This document shows, piece after piece, positions 1-10,180 of a stretch of DNA of 64,000 bases. A program made the position numbers and the translations under genes. The stretch comes from an uncultured Bacteroidota bacterium. GTDB lineage: Bacteria > Bacteroidota > Bacteroidia > B-17B0 > Aurantibacillaceae. Position 1 is the stretch's first letter. The number at the start of each line of letters is the position of its first letter. The stretch lies in assembly GCA_903834765.1 (NCBI GenBank), contig CAILKE010000043.1, positions 1 through 64,000 on the forward strand, written 5' to 3'. Under the pieces are notes generated by a model. The model was not told where the DNA came from and did not search any database. It saw nothing but the letters and a program-made list of their open reading frames with translations.

Positions 1-1
1 G

Positions 2-976
2 AATTTAGAAAAAGGTTATCTCGAAAAAAAAATTGATCCATCTCTTGATTTATTCAAAGAGATTTCGCATCTTAAGAAAACCAAGAACGCTATCATCCTC
101 GCTCACTACTATCAAGATGCTGATATTCAGGATATTGCAGACTATATTGGAGATAGTTTAGGCCTTGCTCAACAAGCAGAAAAATCGACTGCAGACATCA
201 TTTTATTTGCCGGTGTACATTTTATGGCAGAAACAGCTAAAATTTTGAATCCTAAAACAAAAGTATTACTACCTGATATAAAAGCTGGTTGTTCTTTAGC
301 TGATTCTTGCCCGGCTGATGCATTTTCTGCATTTAAAGCCTCACACCCTGATCATATTGTATTAACCTATATAAATTGTACTGCTGATATTAAAGCGCTC
401 TCAGATGTCATTGTAACGTCTACAAACGCCGTTCAAATTGTAGAGTCATTTCCTAAAGATCAAAAAATCATTTTTGCACCAGATAAAAATTTAGGTGCTT
501 ATATCAATAAAATTACGGGTCGTAATATGGTTTTATGGAATGGCAGCTGTATGGTGCATGAAATATTTAGTTTAGAAAAATTGATTAAATTAAAAGCACA
601 ACATCCAAAAGCATTAGTATTAGCTCATCCTGAATGTGAAGCTCATATTTTAGAATATGCTGATTTTATCGGGAGTACTACTGCTATTTTAAATTACAGC
701 AAAAAATCAGAAGCACAAGAATTTATTGTACTTACTGAAACTGGCATAATTCATCAAATGCAAAAAGCGAGTCCTACAAAAACGTTTATTCCAGCTCCAC
801 CAAATAATAGTTGCGCTTGTAATGATTGTCCTCACATGAAATTAAATACCTTAGAAAAAATTTATTTAGCATTGAAATATGAGCAACCAGAATTACTGAT
901 GAGTGAAGAATTAATTGAAAAATCAAAAGCACCAATTAATAAAATGCTTGAATTATCAGCTAAATTTGGATTATAA
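2..976 (+). CDS. nadA: Quinolinate synthase A (5' end outside window)
   Basis: NadA condenses iminoaspartate with dihydroxyacetone phosphate to quinolinate, the first dedicated precursor of NAD, using an oxygen-sensitive [4Fe-4S] cluster in the cytoplasm. The frame is open from base 2, and the visible 324 residues cover nearly the whole protein: the early motif [20 protein letters not shown], then [18 protein letters not shown] and the C-terminal [17 protein letters not shown], which hold the expected cluster cysteines. The internal ATG at 224 is not the start, because conserved family sequence lies before it; the true start is probably a few codons upstream of the window. The next gene follows after 59 bp on the same strand. 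Identification is secure; only the N terminus is unseen. Confidence 0.96.
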   Translation, partial: NLEKGYLEKKIDPSLDLFKEISHLKKTKNAIILAHYYQDADIQDIADYIGDSLGLAQQAEKSTADIILFAGVHFMAETAKILNPKTKVLLPDIKAGCSLADSCPADAFSAFKASHPDHIVLTYINCTADIKALSDVIVTSTNAVQIVESFPKDQKIIFAPDKNLGAYINKITGRNMVLWNGSCMVHEIFSLEKLIKLKAQHPKALVLAHPECEAHILEYADFIGSTTAILNYSKKSEAQEFIVLTETGIIHQMQKASPTKTFIPAPPNNSCACNDCPHMKLNTLEKIYLALKYEQPELLMSEELIEKSKAPINKMLELSAKFGL

Positions 977-1035
977 ACTAAATTTTATTTTATGAATTAT
1001 AAACTATAAATTAGAAGTTTAATAAGCATCTTATA

Positions 1036-2751
1036 TTGAATTCAATAATAAAATATTTTCTTTTTTTCTGTATATTTTTTTTGACTAAGCAATCATTGTA
1101 TAGTCAAGTAACTAATCCAAATGGGCAAAACACGTTTTACTATGATAATGGTGCTAAATCATCGGAAGGAACTATGCGTGATGGTAAAGCAGATGGTTAT
1201 TGGAAAAATTATTACAAAAATGGTAAATTAAAAATAGAAGGTAATCGTAAAAACTTTTTATTGGATAGTATTTGGAAATTTTATTCTGAAAAAGGAAAAA
1301 TTACTAAAGCTGTAAATTATAACGAAGGTAAAAAAAATGGGTATACATTAACTTATGATACAAATCAACGTATATCAAGTAAAGAAGCTTTTATAAATGA
1401 TATCAAGCAAGGTAATTCGTTTTCTTATTATTCTTCAGGAAAAACAAAACAAGTCACGCCTTATATCAAAGGTAAACCAGATGGTTATGCTTATGAATAT
1501 TCAGAAGATTCAATAATTATTTCAATATATAAATATCAAGGTGGAATTTTAGCTAGTGTTGAACGATTAAACCGTAAAGACGAACAAGGCAGAAAACAAG
1601 GTATTTTTAAAGATTTTTATGATGATGGAAAATTAAAAGAAGAAAAAAAATACAAGGATGATTTAATTGATGGTTATCTAAAAACCTATGATACCAAAGG
1701 AAATTTAAAAAATACCGAAAAATTCAATAATGGTAAAGCAATTAAAAATGCTCCTGAATTAGCCAAATTAGATGTGTTTCATGAATATTATGAAGATGGA
1801 ATCATGAAATATGAAGGAGGTTATATAAATGGGATGCCTGTTGGGACTCATTATCATTATAAACAAAAATTATTTTGCGATTCATTATCTATTTCACGCG
1901 ATGATACAAGTGATGTGATGATTAAAAAATATGTATGTAGAAATAGAGCTGTTCCAGATTCTGCTATCACCTTTAATGAAGGGATTAAAGTAGAATACGG
2001 AGCTGTGGACAGTATGCGTAATAAAATTGGTATTTGGAGTGAATATCATAATACGGGAGAATTTAGAGGTAAAGGCTTATATGTAAATGATAAACGTATA
2101 GGCGACTGGATTTTTTATTATCCAGCTGGACAAGTTGAACAAAAAGGAAAATATGATAAAAAAGGTCGCACTCAAGGTGATTGGAAATGGTATTATGAAA
2201 ATGGTGCTGTTTTGCGCGAAGAAGTATATGTAGATAATTTACGTAACGGAACAATGACAGAATATACTGAGTACGGAAAAATATTAACCAAGGGAGAATA
2301 TGAAGATGATATGAAAGAAGGGCTTTGGATATATGAAACACCAGAATATAAAGAAATAGGAAAATATGTAGATGATAAACCTGACAGTCTTTGGAAACGC
2401 TTTTATATGCCTAAAGAAAAATTACGTTATGAAGGTCGCTTTTTAAATGGAGATGAAGATGGCAAACACGTTTGGTATTACCAGGATGGAAGAATAATGG
2501 CAGAGGGAAATTATATAGGTGGAATGAGACAAGGTGATTGGAAATTTTATTATGATAATGGATTTAACTATCTTACTATTACCTATGAAAATGATATTGA
2601 AATTAAATTTCAAGGAATAAAAGTAACACCAACTTATGAAGAGAGCTTAAGAGATTATTCTTCTATTTATAATAAAAAAGCAGATAAAACTATTTTAGAT
2701 AAAGATAAAAAAGTTGATTCTAAAAAAAATGAAACCAAAGAAGAAGAATAA
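1036..2751 (+). CDS. Secreted MORN-repeat (YwqK-like) protein
   Basis: A 571-residue exported protein. A TTG start is chosen because it alone gives a clear signal peptide (residues 1-24, hydrophobic core FLFFCIFFL, ending near YSQ) and stops close every upstream ATG. The rest is repeats of the toxin-antitoxin YwqK/MORN type, with units such as YYENGAVLREEVY, YYPAGQVEQKGKY and YYQDGRIMAEGNY throughout. Such beta-hairpin repeats form surface or periplasmic scaffolds; no enzyme motif is seen. The last ~25 residues are rich in Lys and Glu and are encoded across the start of the downstream histidine kinase, with which the gene overlaps by 23 bp, so the two are almost certainly co-transcribed. Function unknown; it could present a surface signal related to the kinase, which is inference. 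Confidence 0.85.
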   Translation: MNSIIKYFLFFCIFFLTKQSLYSQVTNPNGQNTFYYDNGAKSSEGTMRDGKADGYWKNYYKNGKLKIEGNRKNFLLDSIWKFYSEKGKITKAVNYNEGKKNGYTLTYDTNQRISSKEAFINDIKQGNSFSYYSSGKTKQVTPYIKGKPDGYAYEYSEDSIIISIYKYQGGILASVERLNRKDEQGRKQGIFKDFYDDGKLKEEKKYKDDLIDGYLKTYDTKGNLKNTEKFNNGKAIKNAPELAKLDVFHEYYEDGIMKYEGGYINGMPVGTHYHYKQKLFCDSLSISRDDTSDVMIKKYVCRNRAVPDSAITFNEGIKVEYGAVDSMRNKIGIWSEYHNTGEFRGKGLYVNDKRIGDWIFYYPAGQVEQKGKYDKKGRTQGDWKWYYENGAVLREEVYVDNLRNGTMTEYTEYGKILTKGEYEDDMKEGLWIYETPEYKEIGKYVDDKPDSLWKRFYMPKEKLRYEGRFLNGDEDGKHVWYYQDGRIMAEGNYIGGMRQGDWKFYYDNGFNYLTITYENDIEIKFQGIKVTPTYEESLRDYSSIYNKKADKTILDKDKKVDSKKNETKEEE

Positions 2752-5700
2752 TATAACTTCCTCTAAAGTTGTTGAAATTGCTAAATCTAGTGATTCTACA
2801 GATGATGTTTTAATTTCAGTTTTACAGAAATTACCAGTAGCTGTTGTTATTTTTTCGGAAACAAATATTTTATTTTTAAATAAAGAAGCATTACAAATTT
2901 TTAAACTATCTAAAGCTTTAGAAAAATCAATTACCAATCATTCTATTTTTGATTTTTTATTACCAGAATACCATCAACTTGTAAAAGAAAATACGGTAAA
3001 AGTATTTCAAGGACAAGAATTTATTCCTTTTGAAACAAAAATTAGAAATGCTAAAAATAAAATAATTGATTTGGAAGTAAAGTCAAATGCTATTGTTTTT
3101 AATGGCAAAAAAGCTATACAATCTATTTTTACTGATATTTCAGAACAAGTAATTTATAGACAAGAATTATCAGACGCAAAAGAAAACTTAGAATTAATAA
3201 CACAAAATGCAAATGATTTAATATTCTTTTATACCTATCACCCTAAGCCAAAATATATTTATATCAGCCCAGCAATTAAAAAAATATTAGGTTATAGCCC
3301 TAAAGATTTTTATGAAAATGGTAATTTAGGAAATTCAATTGTTTTAGATAAAAAAGGATATAAAGCATTTGAAGCAATAATTAGTAAAAAACAAAAAAAT
3401 AATACATTACAACATACAAGTGCTTCATTTCAATATAAAACAAAATCAGGCAAATTAGTTTGGCTTGAGGATAATTATTCTCCTATATACAATGATAAAG
3501 GAAAAATCAAATTTATTTTAGGCATAAGTAGAGATATTTCAAACGAAAAAAACGCTCAACTAGAACTAGAACAAAAATGGGATAATTATAAAAACCTATT
3601 AGATTCGGCTCCAATAGGTATAGTTATTCATGATGGAACATGTATTTATAGTAATAAAACAGCAGCAAATATATTAGAAGAAAAAAACCCGTTAAAATTA
3701 ATTGGACTAGATTTATTTAATTTTTTCCTTCCAGCAGAAAAATCAATTGCTATCGATAGAATAAAAAGAGTGCTAGATGGAGAAGAATTAGTAAATAAAG
3801 TATATAAAATCAAAACACTCAAAGGTAATATCATAGATGTTGAGTTAAAAACAGTTCCGTTTATTTATAATGGAAAATCTTGTGTTCAAACTATTATAAC
3901 AAATATTTCAGCAGAAAAAAAATTAGAAAAAGAAAGTTTAAGAGCAGAAATAGCCGAGGAAACAAATAAAAAATTATTAGCAGAAATTAATTATAGAAAA
4001 TTAATTCAAAATGAATTAGTTACTCAAACAACAAAATACGAAGCTATTTTTAATAACACTTCTCATCTAATTTGGACAGTAAATAGGGAATTAAAAATAA
4101 CATCCTTTAATCAAAATTATTACAATTATATCAAAACTATTTTTAATCATGAATTGAAAATAGGTCAACACATTAGCGATGTAGTGAAGCTTTTAAATAA
4201 TAATCTAGTTTCTTTTTGGTCTAATAAATACACGAACTTTTTTAATAATAAAAATAATACAGTTGAGTATTTTGAAATAAACAATACAAATTATAAAGGA
4301 AAAATATACTATAGAGAAATATTTTTACACCCAATTAGAAGTAACGACGGAAGTATTAATGAAATTGCTGTAATTAGCCATGATTCAACAGAAAGAAGGC
4401 TTTCTGAACAAAAAATAGTAGAACAATCTGCTAAATTAAAAGCTATTTTTGAAAGCGGAGACCATTTAATATGGACAGTCAATAAAAAATTTGAATTAAC
4501 ATCGTACAATAAAAATTATTTCAATCTAATTGAGAATAATGTACAAAAAAAGAGATTAATTGAGAATAAAATTATTTCTGTTTTTGATACCATTCAAAAA
4601 AAAGAAAACAAAGATTTTTGGTTAAGTAAATATGAATTGGTATTAAAAGGCGAACATCATGTTTTTGTTCATAAAAGCATGGTTAATAACACTGATGTTT
4701 ATAGAGAAGTTTATTTATATCCTATTTTTTTAAATAATGAACTTGTTGAGATTTCTGTAATTGCCCAAAATATTACTGAACGCATAAACAATCAAAACAA
4801 AATAATTGAACAATCTTCAAAACTTAAAGCAATATTTGAAAGCGGCGAACAGTTGATGTGGACCATAACTAAAGACTATAAGTTTACATCGTTAAATAAA
4901 AATTATGCTAATGCCATTTTTGATTTGTATGGTTTTTATCCTGAAATAGGCAAAAGCATTAGAGAAATAGGCAAAAATAAAACGCTTAAATTTCAACCAC
5001 TTTGGAACGAAAAATATAAAAGCGCATTTTCTGGTAAGCAAGTCGAATTAACTACGGAAAGAATAAAAACGAATGGGACTAAGGTGTTTAGACAATACTA
5101 TTTATATCCTATCAAAAATGTTAATAACGAAGTTATAGAAGTTTCCGGAATTGGTTTTGATATAACAGAGAATAAAATTAATGAAGAGAAAATTAATCAG
5201 TCGTTAAAAGAAAAAGAAATATTATTAAAAGAGGTTCATCATCGTGTAAAAAATAATATGCAGGTAATTTCAAGTATATTAAACTTACAATCTTCTTATG
5301 TAAATGATGTTTATGCGTTGAATTTACTGAAAGAGTGCCAAAACCGCATTAAGTCTATGGCTTTCATTCACGAAAGTCTTTATCAAAGCAAAAACTTTGA
5401 GTCAGTTAATTTTTCTGATTATATAAGTACACTTGCAAAAAATTTAGTACACACTTATTCGGTAAATACACAAAAAATAAAGTTAATTTTAACATTAGAT
5501 AAATTGTTCTTAAATTTAGACACATCGATCCCTTGCGGCTTAATTATAAATGAAATAATATCAAATTCACTTAAATATGCGTTTCCAAACAATAGAGACG
5601 GAATAATCTTCGTAACTTTGAAAGTGAACGATAACAAAGCATTAATTCAAGCAGGAGATAATGGAATTGGAATTTCTCCTAAAATTGATTTAAAACAATC

Positions 5701-5809
5701 AAAAACACTTGGACTGCACCTTGTGGACACTCTTGTAGAACAAATAAACGGAACAATACAATTAGATAGAATTAAAGGAACAAAATTTAATATCGAATTT
5801 AAATTATAA
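2729..5809 (+). CDS. Soluble multi-PAS sensor histidine kinase (HisKA_2 type)
   Basis: A 1026-residue kinase. I place the start at the ATG at 2729; a TTG at 2714 would add five residues. No signal peptide or membrane helix is visible, so it should sense in the cytoplasm. Six PAS-like domains can be read in order, roughly residues 20-140, 150-280, 290-410, 435-560, 570-700 and 705-825. The last three look like tandem duplicates, each opening with a variant of LKAIFESGxxLxWT. The kinase core has an EVHHRVKNNMQVISS dimerisation/phosphoacceptor box (His ~837/838) of the HWE/HisKA_2 class, then an HATPase with NEIISNSLKYAF, GDNGIGI and LGLHLVDTL. It overlaps the MORN gene upstream and ends 1 bp before the LytTR regulator, its probable partner. 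Confidence 0.93.
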   Translation: MKPKKKNNITSSKVVEIAKSSDSTDDVLISVLQKLPVAVVIFSETNILFLNKEALQIFKLSKALEKSITNHSIFDFLLPEYHQLVKENTVKVFQGQEFIPFETKIRNAKNKIIDLEVKSNAIVFNGKKAIQSIFTDISEQVIYRQELSDAKENLELITQNANDLIFFYTYHPKPKYIYISPAIKKILGYSPKDFYENGNLGNSIVLDKKGYKAFEAIISKKQKNNTLQHTSASFQYKTKSGKLVWLEDNYSPIYNDKGKIKFILGISRDISNEKNAQLELEQKWDNYKNLLDSAPIGIVIHDGTCIYSNKTAANILEEKNPLKLIGLDLFNFFLPAEKSIAIDRIKRVLDGEELVNKVYKIKTLKGNIIDVELKTVPFIYNGKSCVQTIITNISAEKKLEKESLRAEIAEETNKKLLAEINYRKLIQNELVTQTTKYEAIFNNTSHLIWTVNRELKITSFNQNYYNYIKTIFNHELKIGQHISDVVKLLNNNLVSFWSNKYTNFFNNKNNTVEYFEINNTNYKGKIYYREIFLHPIRSNDGSINEIAVISHDSTERRLSEQKIVEQSAKLKAIFESGDHLIWTVNKKFELTSYNKNYFNLIENNVQKKRLIENKIISVFDTIQKKENKDFWLSKYELVLKGEHHVFVHKSMVNNTDVYREVYLYPIFLNNELVEISVIAQNITERINNQNKIIEQSSKLKAIFESGEQLMWTITKDYKFTSLNKNYANAIFDLYGFYPEIGKSIREIGKNKTLKFQPLWNEKYKSAFSGKQVELTTERIKTNGTKVFRQYYLYPIKNVNNEVIEVSGIGFDITENKINEEKINQSLKEKEILLKEVHHRVKNNMQVISSILNLQSSYVNDVYALNLLKECQNRIKSMAFIHESLYQSKNFESVNFSDYISTLAKNLVHTYSVNTQKIKLILTLDKLFLNLDTSIPCGLIINEIISNSLKYAFPNNRDGIIFVTLKVNDNKALIQAGDNGIGISPKIDLKQSKTLGLHLVDTLVEQINGTIQLDRIKGTKFNIEFKL

Positions 5810-5810
5810 T

Positions 5811-6575
5811 ATGGAAAATAACAATACAAGCGTTTACATTGTCGAAGATGAAAGCATCGTTGCTAAAGATATTCAAAACAGTTTAAAAAAATTGGGATAT
5901 AATGTCCTAGGAATTAGTAATAACGGGTCGGACGCCATTAAAAACATTGTTGATTTAGAACCCAATATTGTATTAATGGATATTATGATTAAGGGCACTA
6001 TGACGGGTATTGACGTTGCAGATATTATTAAGAAAGAATACAATATTCCGGTTATATTCTTAACTGCTTATGCCGACGAAAGTACGCTTGCTAAAGCTAA
6101 AATAACAGAGCCTTATGGTTATATACTTAAACCTTTCAAAGAAATAGACCTCCATTCTACTATCGAAATGGCTATTTATAAACATAAAAAAGATAGTGAA
6201 GTTCAAAAAGAGCGAGATTTTTTATATTCTTTAGTCGAAAACAAAGACGAAGCCGTAAAAGATATTTTATTTGTTAAGTCAAATTCTCGCCTTGTTAAAG
6301 TAAATTTGAAAGATATTTTTTATGTAGAAGCCTTAAAAGATTATGTTGTGTTAAACACCCATTTTACGCGATATACCATACACTCAACAATGAAAGACAT
6401 TGAAAGGAAACTAGATAATGGTGATTTTATCCGAGTTCATAGATCTTTTATTGCTCGCATAGATAAAATACAAACAATCGAAAATCAAACAGTTGTTCTT
6501 GAAGAAAATAAAAAAGTTATTCCTATAGGAGGCTCTTATCGAGATGAATTATTAGTTAAATTAAATATGATTTAA
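5811..6575 (+). CDS. LytTR-family response regulator
   Basis: A 254-residue two-domain regulator. The receiver domain (about residues 7-125) has the acidic pair in VEDES, the phosphoacceptor Asp57 in VLMDIM, the switch Thr in FLTAYAD and Lys in LKPFKE. The C-terminal LytTR DNA-binding domain (about 155-254) shows FVEALKDYVVL-like and FIRVHRSFI motifs. The ATG lies one base after the stop of the histidine kinase, so the pair is translationally coupled. In Bacteroidota, HisKA_2 kinases with LytTR regulators are common; target genes cannot be read from the window. Confidence 0.95.
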   Translation: MENNNTSVYIVEDESIVAKDIQNSLKKLGYNVLGISNNGSDAIKNIVDLEPNIVLMDIMIKGTMTGIDVADIIKKEYNIPVIFLTAYADESTLAKAKITEPYGYILKPFKEIDLHSTIEMAIYKHKKDSEVQKERDFLYSLVENKDEAVKDILFVKSNSRLVKVNLKDIFYVEALKDYVVLNTHFTRYTIHSTMKDIERKLDNGDFIRVHRSFIARIDKIQTIENQTVVLEENKKVIPIGGSYRDELLVKLNMI

Positions 6576-6679
6576 GCGTTTATTCTGAATAATATTTATG
6601 TTTTAATGCCGATTTGTTAGTGTTTAAATAACAAAGAATAAGGCATTTATTTTTCTCTTAATATAATTACCTTTACCAA

Positions 6680-8584
6680 ATGCAAAATCAATATGATGTT
6701 ATAGTTGTTGGTGCGGGCCACGCAGGATGTGAGGCCGCCGCCGCCGCCGCTAACATGGGAAGTAAAGTTTTATTGCTTACAATGAATATGCAAACTATTG
6801 CTCAAATGAGCTGTAATCCAGCAATGGGAGGCATTGCTAAAGGACAAATTGTTCGTGAAATAGACGCGCTTGGCGGCTATAGCGGGATAGTTTCTGATAA
6901 ATCTGCCATACAGTTCCGAATGCTTAATCGCTCCAAAGGACCCGCTATGTGGAGCCCTAGAACTCAAAATGACCGAATGCTATTTGCATCAACCTGGAGA
7001 GAGATGTTGGAACAAACGCCTAATGTAGATTTTTGGCAAGACGTGTGCCGTGAATTAATAATTAGTAAAGACGGAAAACGCGCAGAGGGAGTTATTACCG
7101 GGATGGGTTTGGAATTTAAAGCGAAGGCTGTTGTTTTAACAAACGGAACCTTTTTAAATGGCTTAATTCACCTCGGAGAAAAACAAATTGGAGGAGGAAG
7201 AAGCGGAGAATCAGCAAGTTATGGAATCACGGAGCAATTAGTAAAATTAGGTTTCGAAAACGGCAGAATGAAAACAGGCACCCCTCCACGCATCGATGGT
7301 CGTACATTAGATTATTCTAAAATGGAAGAGCAAGAGGGTGACGAAGCGATTGATAAATTTTCTTACTTAGATAATACATCTCCTTTTTATACCAGCTCTA
7401 CTAGCGATAAATCAAAACTTAAAAAGCAAGTTCCCTGTCATATTACATATACGAACCAGGCCGTTCATGATATATTAAAAACAGGATTTGAAAAATCTCC
7501 TATGTACTCTGGAAGAATTCAAGGATTAGGCCCTCGCTATTGTCCGAGCATCGAAGATAAAATCACACGCTTTTCTGAAAGAGAAAGACATCAATTGTTT
7601 GTTGAGCCAGAAGGTTGGGATACTTGTGAGATTTATGTAAATGGATTTTCAACATCATTGCCGGTTGATGTTCAACAAAAAGCATTACGTTTAATTCCTG
7701 GATTTGAAAACGCTAAAATGTTTCGACCGGGTTATGCGATTGAATACGATTATTTCCCACCCACACAATTAAAATTAAGTTTAGAAACAAAGTTAGTTGA
7801 GAATTTATATTTTGCTGGACAAATAAACGGAACAACTGGTTATGAAGAAGCGGCTTGCCAAGGACAAATGGCAGGTATTAATGCCCACTTAAAGATAAAT
7901 GAAAAAGATCCTTTTGTTCTTAAGCGTCATGAGGCTTATATCGGCGTTTTAATAGATGATCTAGTTACTAAAGGTACAGACGAACCTTATCGTATGTTTA
8001 CGTCTCGTTCCGAGTATAGATTGTTATTGAGACAAGATAATGCAGATGTTCGTTTAACAGCCCTCTCCCACTCTATTGGTTTAGCAAGCGAAAACCGACT
8101 AAATAAAGTTAAGCAAAAAATAGAGAAGTACGAGTCTTTAATAAAATACTTTAAAAATAATAGCGCAACTCCAGAAGAAACTAATCCATATTTGGAAAGC
8201 ATTAACTCTGCGCCCTTAACTCAAAAGTGGCGTTATTTTGCGGTGCTGTCTCGTCCAGATGTAACAATCTTAGATTTAATAAAACACAATAAAGACTTGG
8301 CGGATTTCACAAAAGATTTTGATTCTGAAATGATTCAACAGGCTGAGATTTTAATGAAATATGAAGGTTATATAGAGCGTGAGAAAGAAGGCGCCGAAAA
8401 AGTAATTAAGCTAGATAATTATAAAATCAAGTCCGATTTCGATTATAAAGGTATTAGTAGTTTATCTTTAGAGGCTAAAGATAAGTTAACAAAACTTCGT
8501 CCAGAAACCATTGGCCAAGCAAGCCGTATTTCAGGAATTAATCCAGCTGATATTTCTGTGTTATTAGTTCATTTAGGTAGATAG
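6680..8584 (+). CDS. mnmG: tRNA uridine-5-carboxymethylaminomethyl modification enzyme MnmG (GidA)
   Basis: FAD-dependent protein that, with MnmE, installs the (carboxymethyl)aminomethyl group on U34 of tRNAs reading NNA/NNG codons. Length (634 aa) is typical. Visible motifs are the Rossmann FAD site [12 protein letters not shown] near residue 8, the family signature [19 protein letters not shown], the KTGTPPRID box and the C-terminal GLxxxEARxKL-like helical region ending in HLGR. The start gives the expected N terminus [16 protein letters not shown]. In many bacteria gidA lies near the replication origin; here its stop codon is overlapped by the first of three parS-like sites, which fits that placement. 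Confidence 0.98.
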   Translation: MQNQYDVIVVGAGHAGCEAAAAAANMGSKVLLLTMNMQTIAQMSCNPAMGGIAKGQIVREIDALGGYSGIVSDKSAIQFRMLNRSKGPAMWSPRTQNDRMLFASTWREMLEQTPNVDFWQDVCRELIISKDGKRAEGVITGMGLEFKAKAVVLTNGTFLNGLIHLGEKQIGGGRSGESASYGITEQLVKLGFENGRMKTGTPPRIDGRTLDYSKMEEQEGDEAIDKFSYLDNTSPFYTSSTSDKSKLKKQVPCHITYTNQAVHDILKTGFEKSPMYSGRIQGLGPRYCPSIEDKITRFSERERHQLFVEPEGWDTCEIYVNGFSTSLPVDVQQKALRLIPGFENAKMFRPGYAIEYDYFPPTQLKLSLETKLVENLYFAGQINGTTGYEEAACQGQMAGINAHLKINEKDPFVLKRHEAYIGVLIDDLVTKGTDEPYRMFTSRSEYRLLLRQDNADVRLTALSHSIGLASENRLNKVKQKIEKYESLIKYFKNNSATPEETNPYLESINSAPLTQKWRYFAVLSRPDVTILDLIKHNKDLADFTKDFDSEMIQQAEILMKYEGYIEREKEGAEKVIKLDNYKIKSDFDYKGISSLSLEAKDKLTKLRPETIGQASRISGINPADISVLLVHLGR

Positions 8585-8598
8585 TTTCACGTGGAACA
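8583..8598. promoter_or_regulatory. parS-like site 1 (14/16)
   Basis: AGTTTCACGTGGAACA differs from the parS consensus TGTTTCACGTGAAACA at positions 1 and 12. It covers the mnmG stop codon and the GTG start proposed for the next gene. Taken alone it would be weak; with a perfect site 580 bp further on it is convincing. Confidence 0.7.
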
Positions 8599-9172
8599 AT
8601 TGTTGAAATTACACTTAAACCCCTTCCCTACTCTGAATACAGATAGATTAATTCTGAGAAGAATTACTATTGAGGACGCGCAAGATTTTTTTGAGATCCG
8701 ATCAAATAAAGACTTAATGGCAGCATTAGATAAAGAGCCTTTTAAGAACATGGATGAGTTATTAGACTTTTTAAATCAAATCGAAACCGGTATACGTCTT
8801 AATGAGTCTATTGCGTGGGCGGTTTGTATAAAAGGTAATAATAAAATGATTGGACATGTTGGATTTCATAGAATTGATTTTGTAAACCATCGTGCCGAGA
8901 TTGGTTATGCCCTGCTTCCTCAGTTTCATAATAGCGGTTTGGGTAGTGAATCATTAAGAGCTATAATAGACGTTGCGTTTAATCAGTTTCGTTTTCACTC
9001 ACTTGAGGCTAACATTAATCCAACAAATCAACCTTCAATAAAATTAATAACAAAAATGGGCTTTATTAAAGAAGCACATTTTAGGGAAAACTACTTCTTT
9101 AGAAATACCTTTTTAGATAGTGCCATATATTCCTTGCTAAAAAAAGAGTACCTTCGCACACAACTATATTAA
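8591..9172 (+). CDS. GNAT-family N-acetyltransferase (RimJ/RimL-like)
   Basis: A 193-residue acetyltransferase of the ribosomal-protein-acetylase type, which moves acetyl from acetyl-CoA to an amino group. The N terminus has the family opening FPTLNTDRLILRRI; the fold continues through IGHVGFHRIDF, AEIGYALLPQFHNSGLGSE (the acetyl-CoA pyrophosphate loop) and LEANINPTNQPSIKLITKMGF. The GTG at 8591 lies inside a parS-like site; a TTG nine bases later is the alternative start. It follows mnmG after 6 bp, so it is probably co-transcribed with it. Substrate unknown. Confidence 0.88.
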   Translation: MEQLLKLHLNPFPTLNTDRLILRRITIEDAQDFFEIRSNKDLMAALDKEPFKNMDELLDFLNQIETGIRLNESIAWAVCIKGNNKMIGHVGFHRIDFVNHRAEIGYALLPQFHNSGLGSESLRAIIDVAFNQFRFHSLEANINPTNQPSIKLITKMGFIKEAHFRENYFFRNTFLDSAIYSLLKKEYLRTQLY

Positions 9173-9174
9173 GT

Positions 9175-9190
9175 TGTTTCACGTGAAACA
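9175..9190. promoter_or_regulatory. parS site 2 (perfect consensus)
   Basis: TGTTTCACGTGAAACA is an exact match to the bacterial parS 16-mer, bound by ParB to nucleate the segregation complex; one more flanking pair (T/A) extends the palindrome. It lies in the short gap after the acetyltransferase stop, before the methyltransferase. Confidence 0.9.
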
Positions 9191-9218
9191 ATTTACTAAT
9201 CCCAATAATAATATATAA

Positions 9219-10103
9219 ATGTTAACAATAGAAAAATGTCTCGTATGTGGTTCAGGTAGTTTCGAACCGTTTTTAGTTTGTAATGATTATACTGTAAGTC
9301 AGGAACAATTTAATATTGTGTCGTGTAAGGACTGTGGTTTAAAATTTACGAATCCTCGCCCGGATAATACCGTATTAGGAAATTATTATAAAGCCGAGTC
9401 TTATGTTTCTCACACAAACTCTAAAAAGGGAATTGTAAACAAACTATACCACGCGGTCAGAAACCATACGCTTAAATCTAAAATACAAATGGTTTCCGGG
9501 TATGTTTCACGTGGAACGATATTAGATTATGGTTGCGGAACAGGCATGTTTCTGTCGGCTATAAATAAAGCTGGTTGGGAAACTTTTGGAATGGAACCGG
9601 ACGATAGCGCTAGAAAAATGGCTTCAGAACATGGTTTAAATGTGTTTTCAGATAAGGATATGGTAAACGCTTATGTTATAGATAAAAAGTTTAATGCAAT
9701 CACTTTGTGGCATGTTTTAGAGCATGTAACAGATATGCCTGAAACATTATCCTTTTTTAAAAATAAATTGAAGAAAGACGGCGCACTAATTATTGCGGTT
9801 CCTAACCATGCATCTTATGATGCAGAATATTACAAAGAATTTTGGGCGGCATATGATGTCCCAAGACATTTGCACCACTTTGATATTAAATCTATGACTT
9901 CATTAGTTGAGCAAGCTGGATTTAAATTACAACAAACTAAGCCGATGAAATTTGATAGCTTTTATGTGAGTATGCTTAGTGAGAAATATAAAACCGGATC
10001 AGTTAATTTACTAAAGGCTTTTTGGATAGGATTAAAGTCAAATCTGAAAGCAAAAGACACTCATTCCTACTCTAGTACCATTTATGTCTTTAGGCATAAC
10101 TAA
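9219..10103 (+). CDS. Class I SAM-dependent methyltransferase with N-terminal zinc ribbon
   Basis: A 294-residue methyltransferase. An N-terminal four-cysteine knuckle (C7, C10, C36, C39) probably binds zinc, followed by the SAM site ILDYGCGTGMF (motif I), the acidic post-I residue in GMEPD, and ITLWHVLEHV (motif III/IV of the Methyltransf_23 family). The region AAYDVPRHLHHFD is typical of proteins methylating small molecules or sugars in envelope or secondary pathways. A parS-like site lies within its coding sequence near base 9510, and a strong hairpin terminator follows the stop. Substrate not recognisable. Confidence 0.9.
   Translation: MLTIEKCLVCGSGSFEPFLVCNDYTVSQEQFNIVSCKDCGLKFTNPRPDNTVLGNYYKAESYVSHTNSKKGIVNKLYHAVRNHTLKSKIQMVSGYVSRGTILDYGCGTGMFLSAINKAGWETFGMEPDDSARKMASEHGLNVFSDKDMVNAYVIDKKFNAITLWHVLEHVTDMPETLSFFKNKLKKDGALIIAVPNHASYDAEYYKEFWAAYDVPRHLHHFDIKSMTSLVEQAGFKLQQTKPMKFDSFYVSMLSEKYKTGSVNLLKAFWIGLKSNLKAKDTHSYSSTIYVFRHN
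9503..9518. promoter_or_regulatory. parS-like site 3 (14/16), inside a gene
   Basis: TGTTTCACGTGGAACG matches the parS consensus except at positions 12 and 16. It is inside the methyltransferase gene, about 330 bp beyond the perfect site. It carries the same G at position 12 as site 1. Confidence 0.68.
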
Positions 10104-10123
10104 AGTGGATTTGTTTAACATCA

Positions 10124-10154
10124 AAAAGCCCCAAGATAATTTCTTGGGGCTTTT
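10124..10154. terminator. Bidirectional intrinsic terminator
   Basis: A 13-bp perfect stem (AAAAGCCCCAAGA and its complement) with a 5-base loop, flanked by A and T runs, lies between convergent genes (the methyltransferase and the TonB-plug protein) and can stop transcription from both sides. Confidence 0.9.
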
Positions 10155-10180
10155 CTGTGTATTGAACTTTTCTAACGGTT

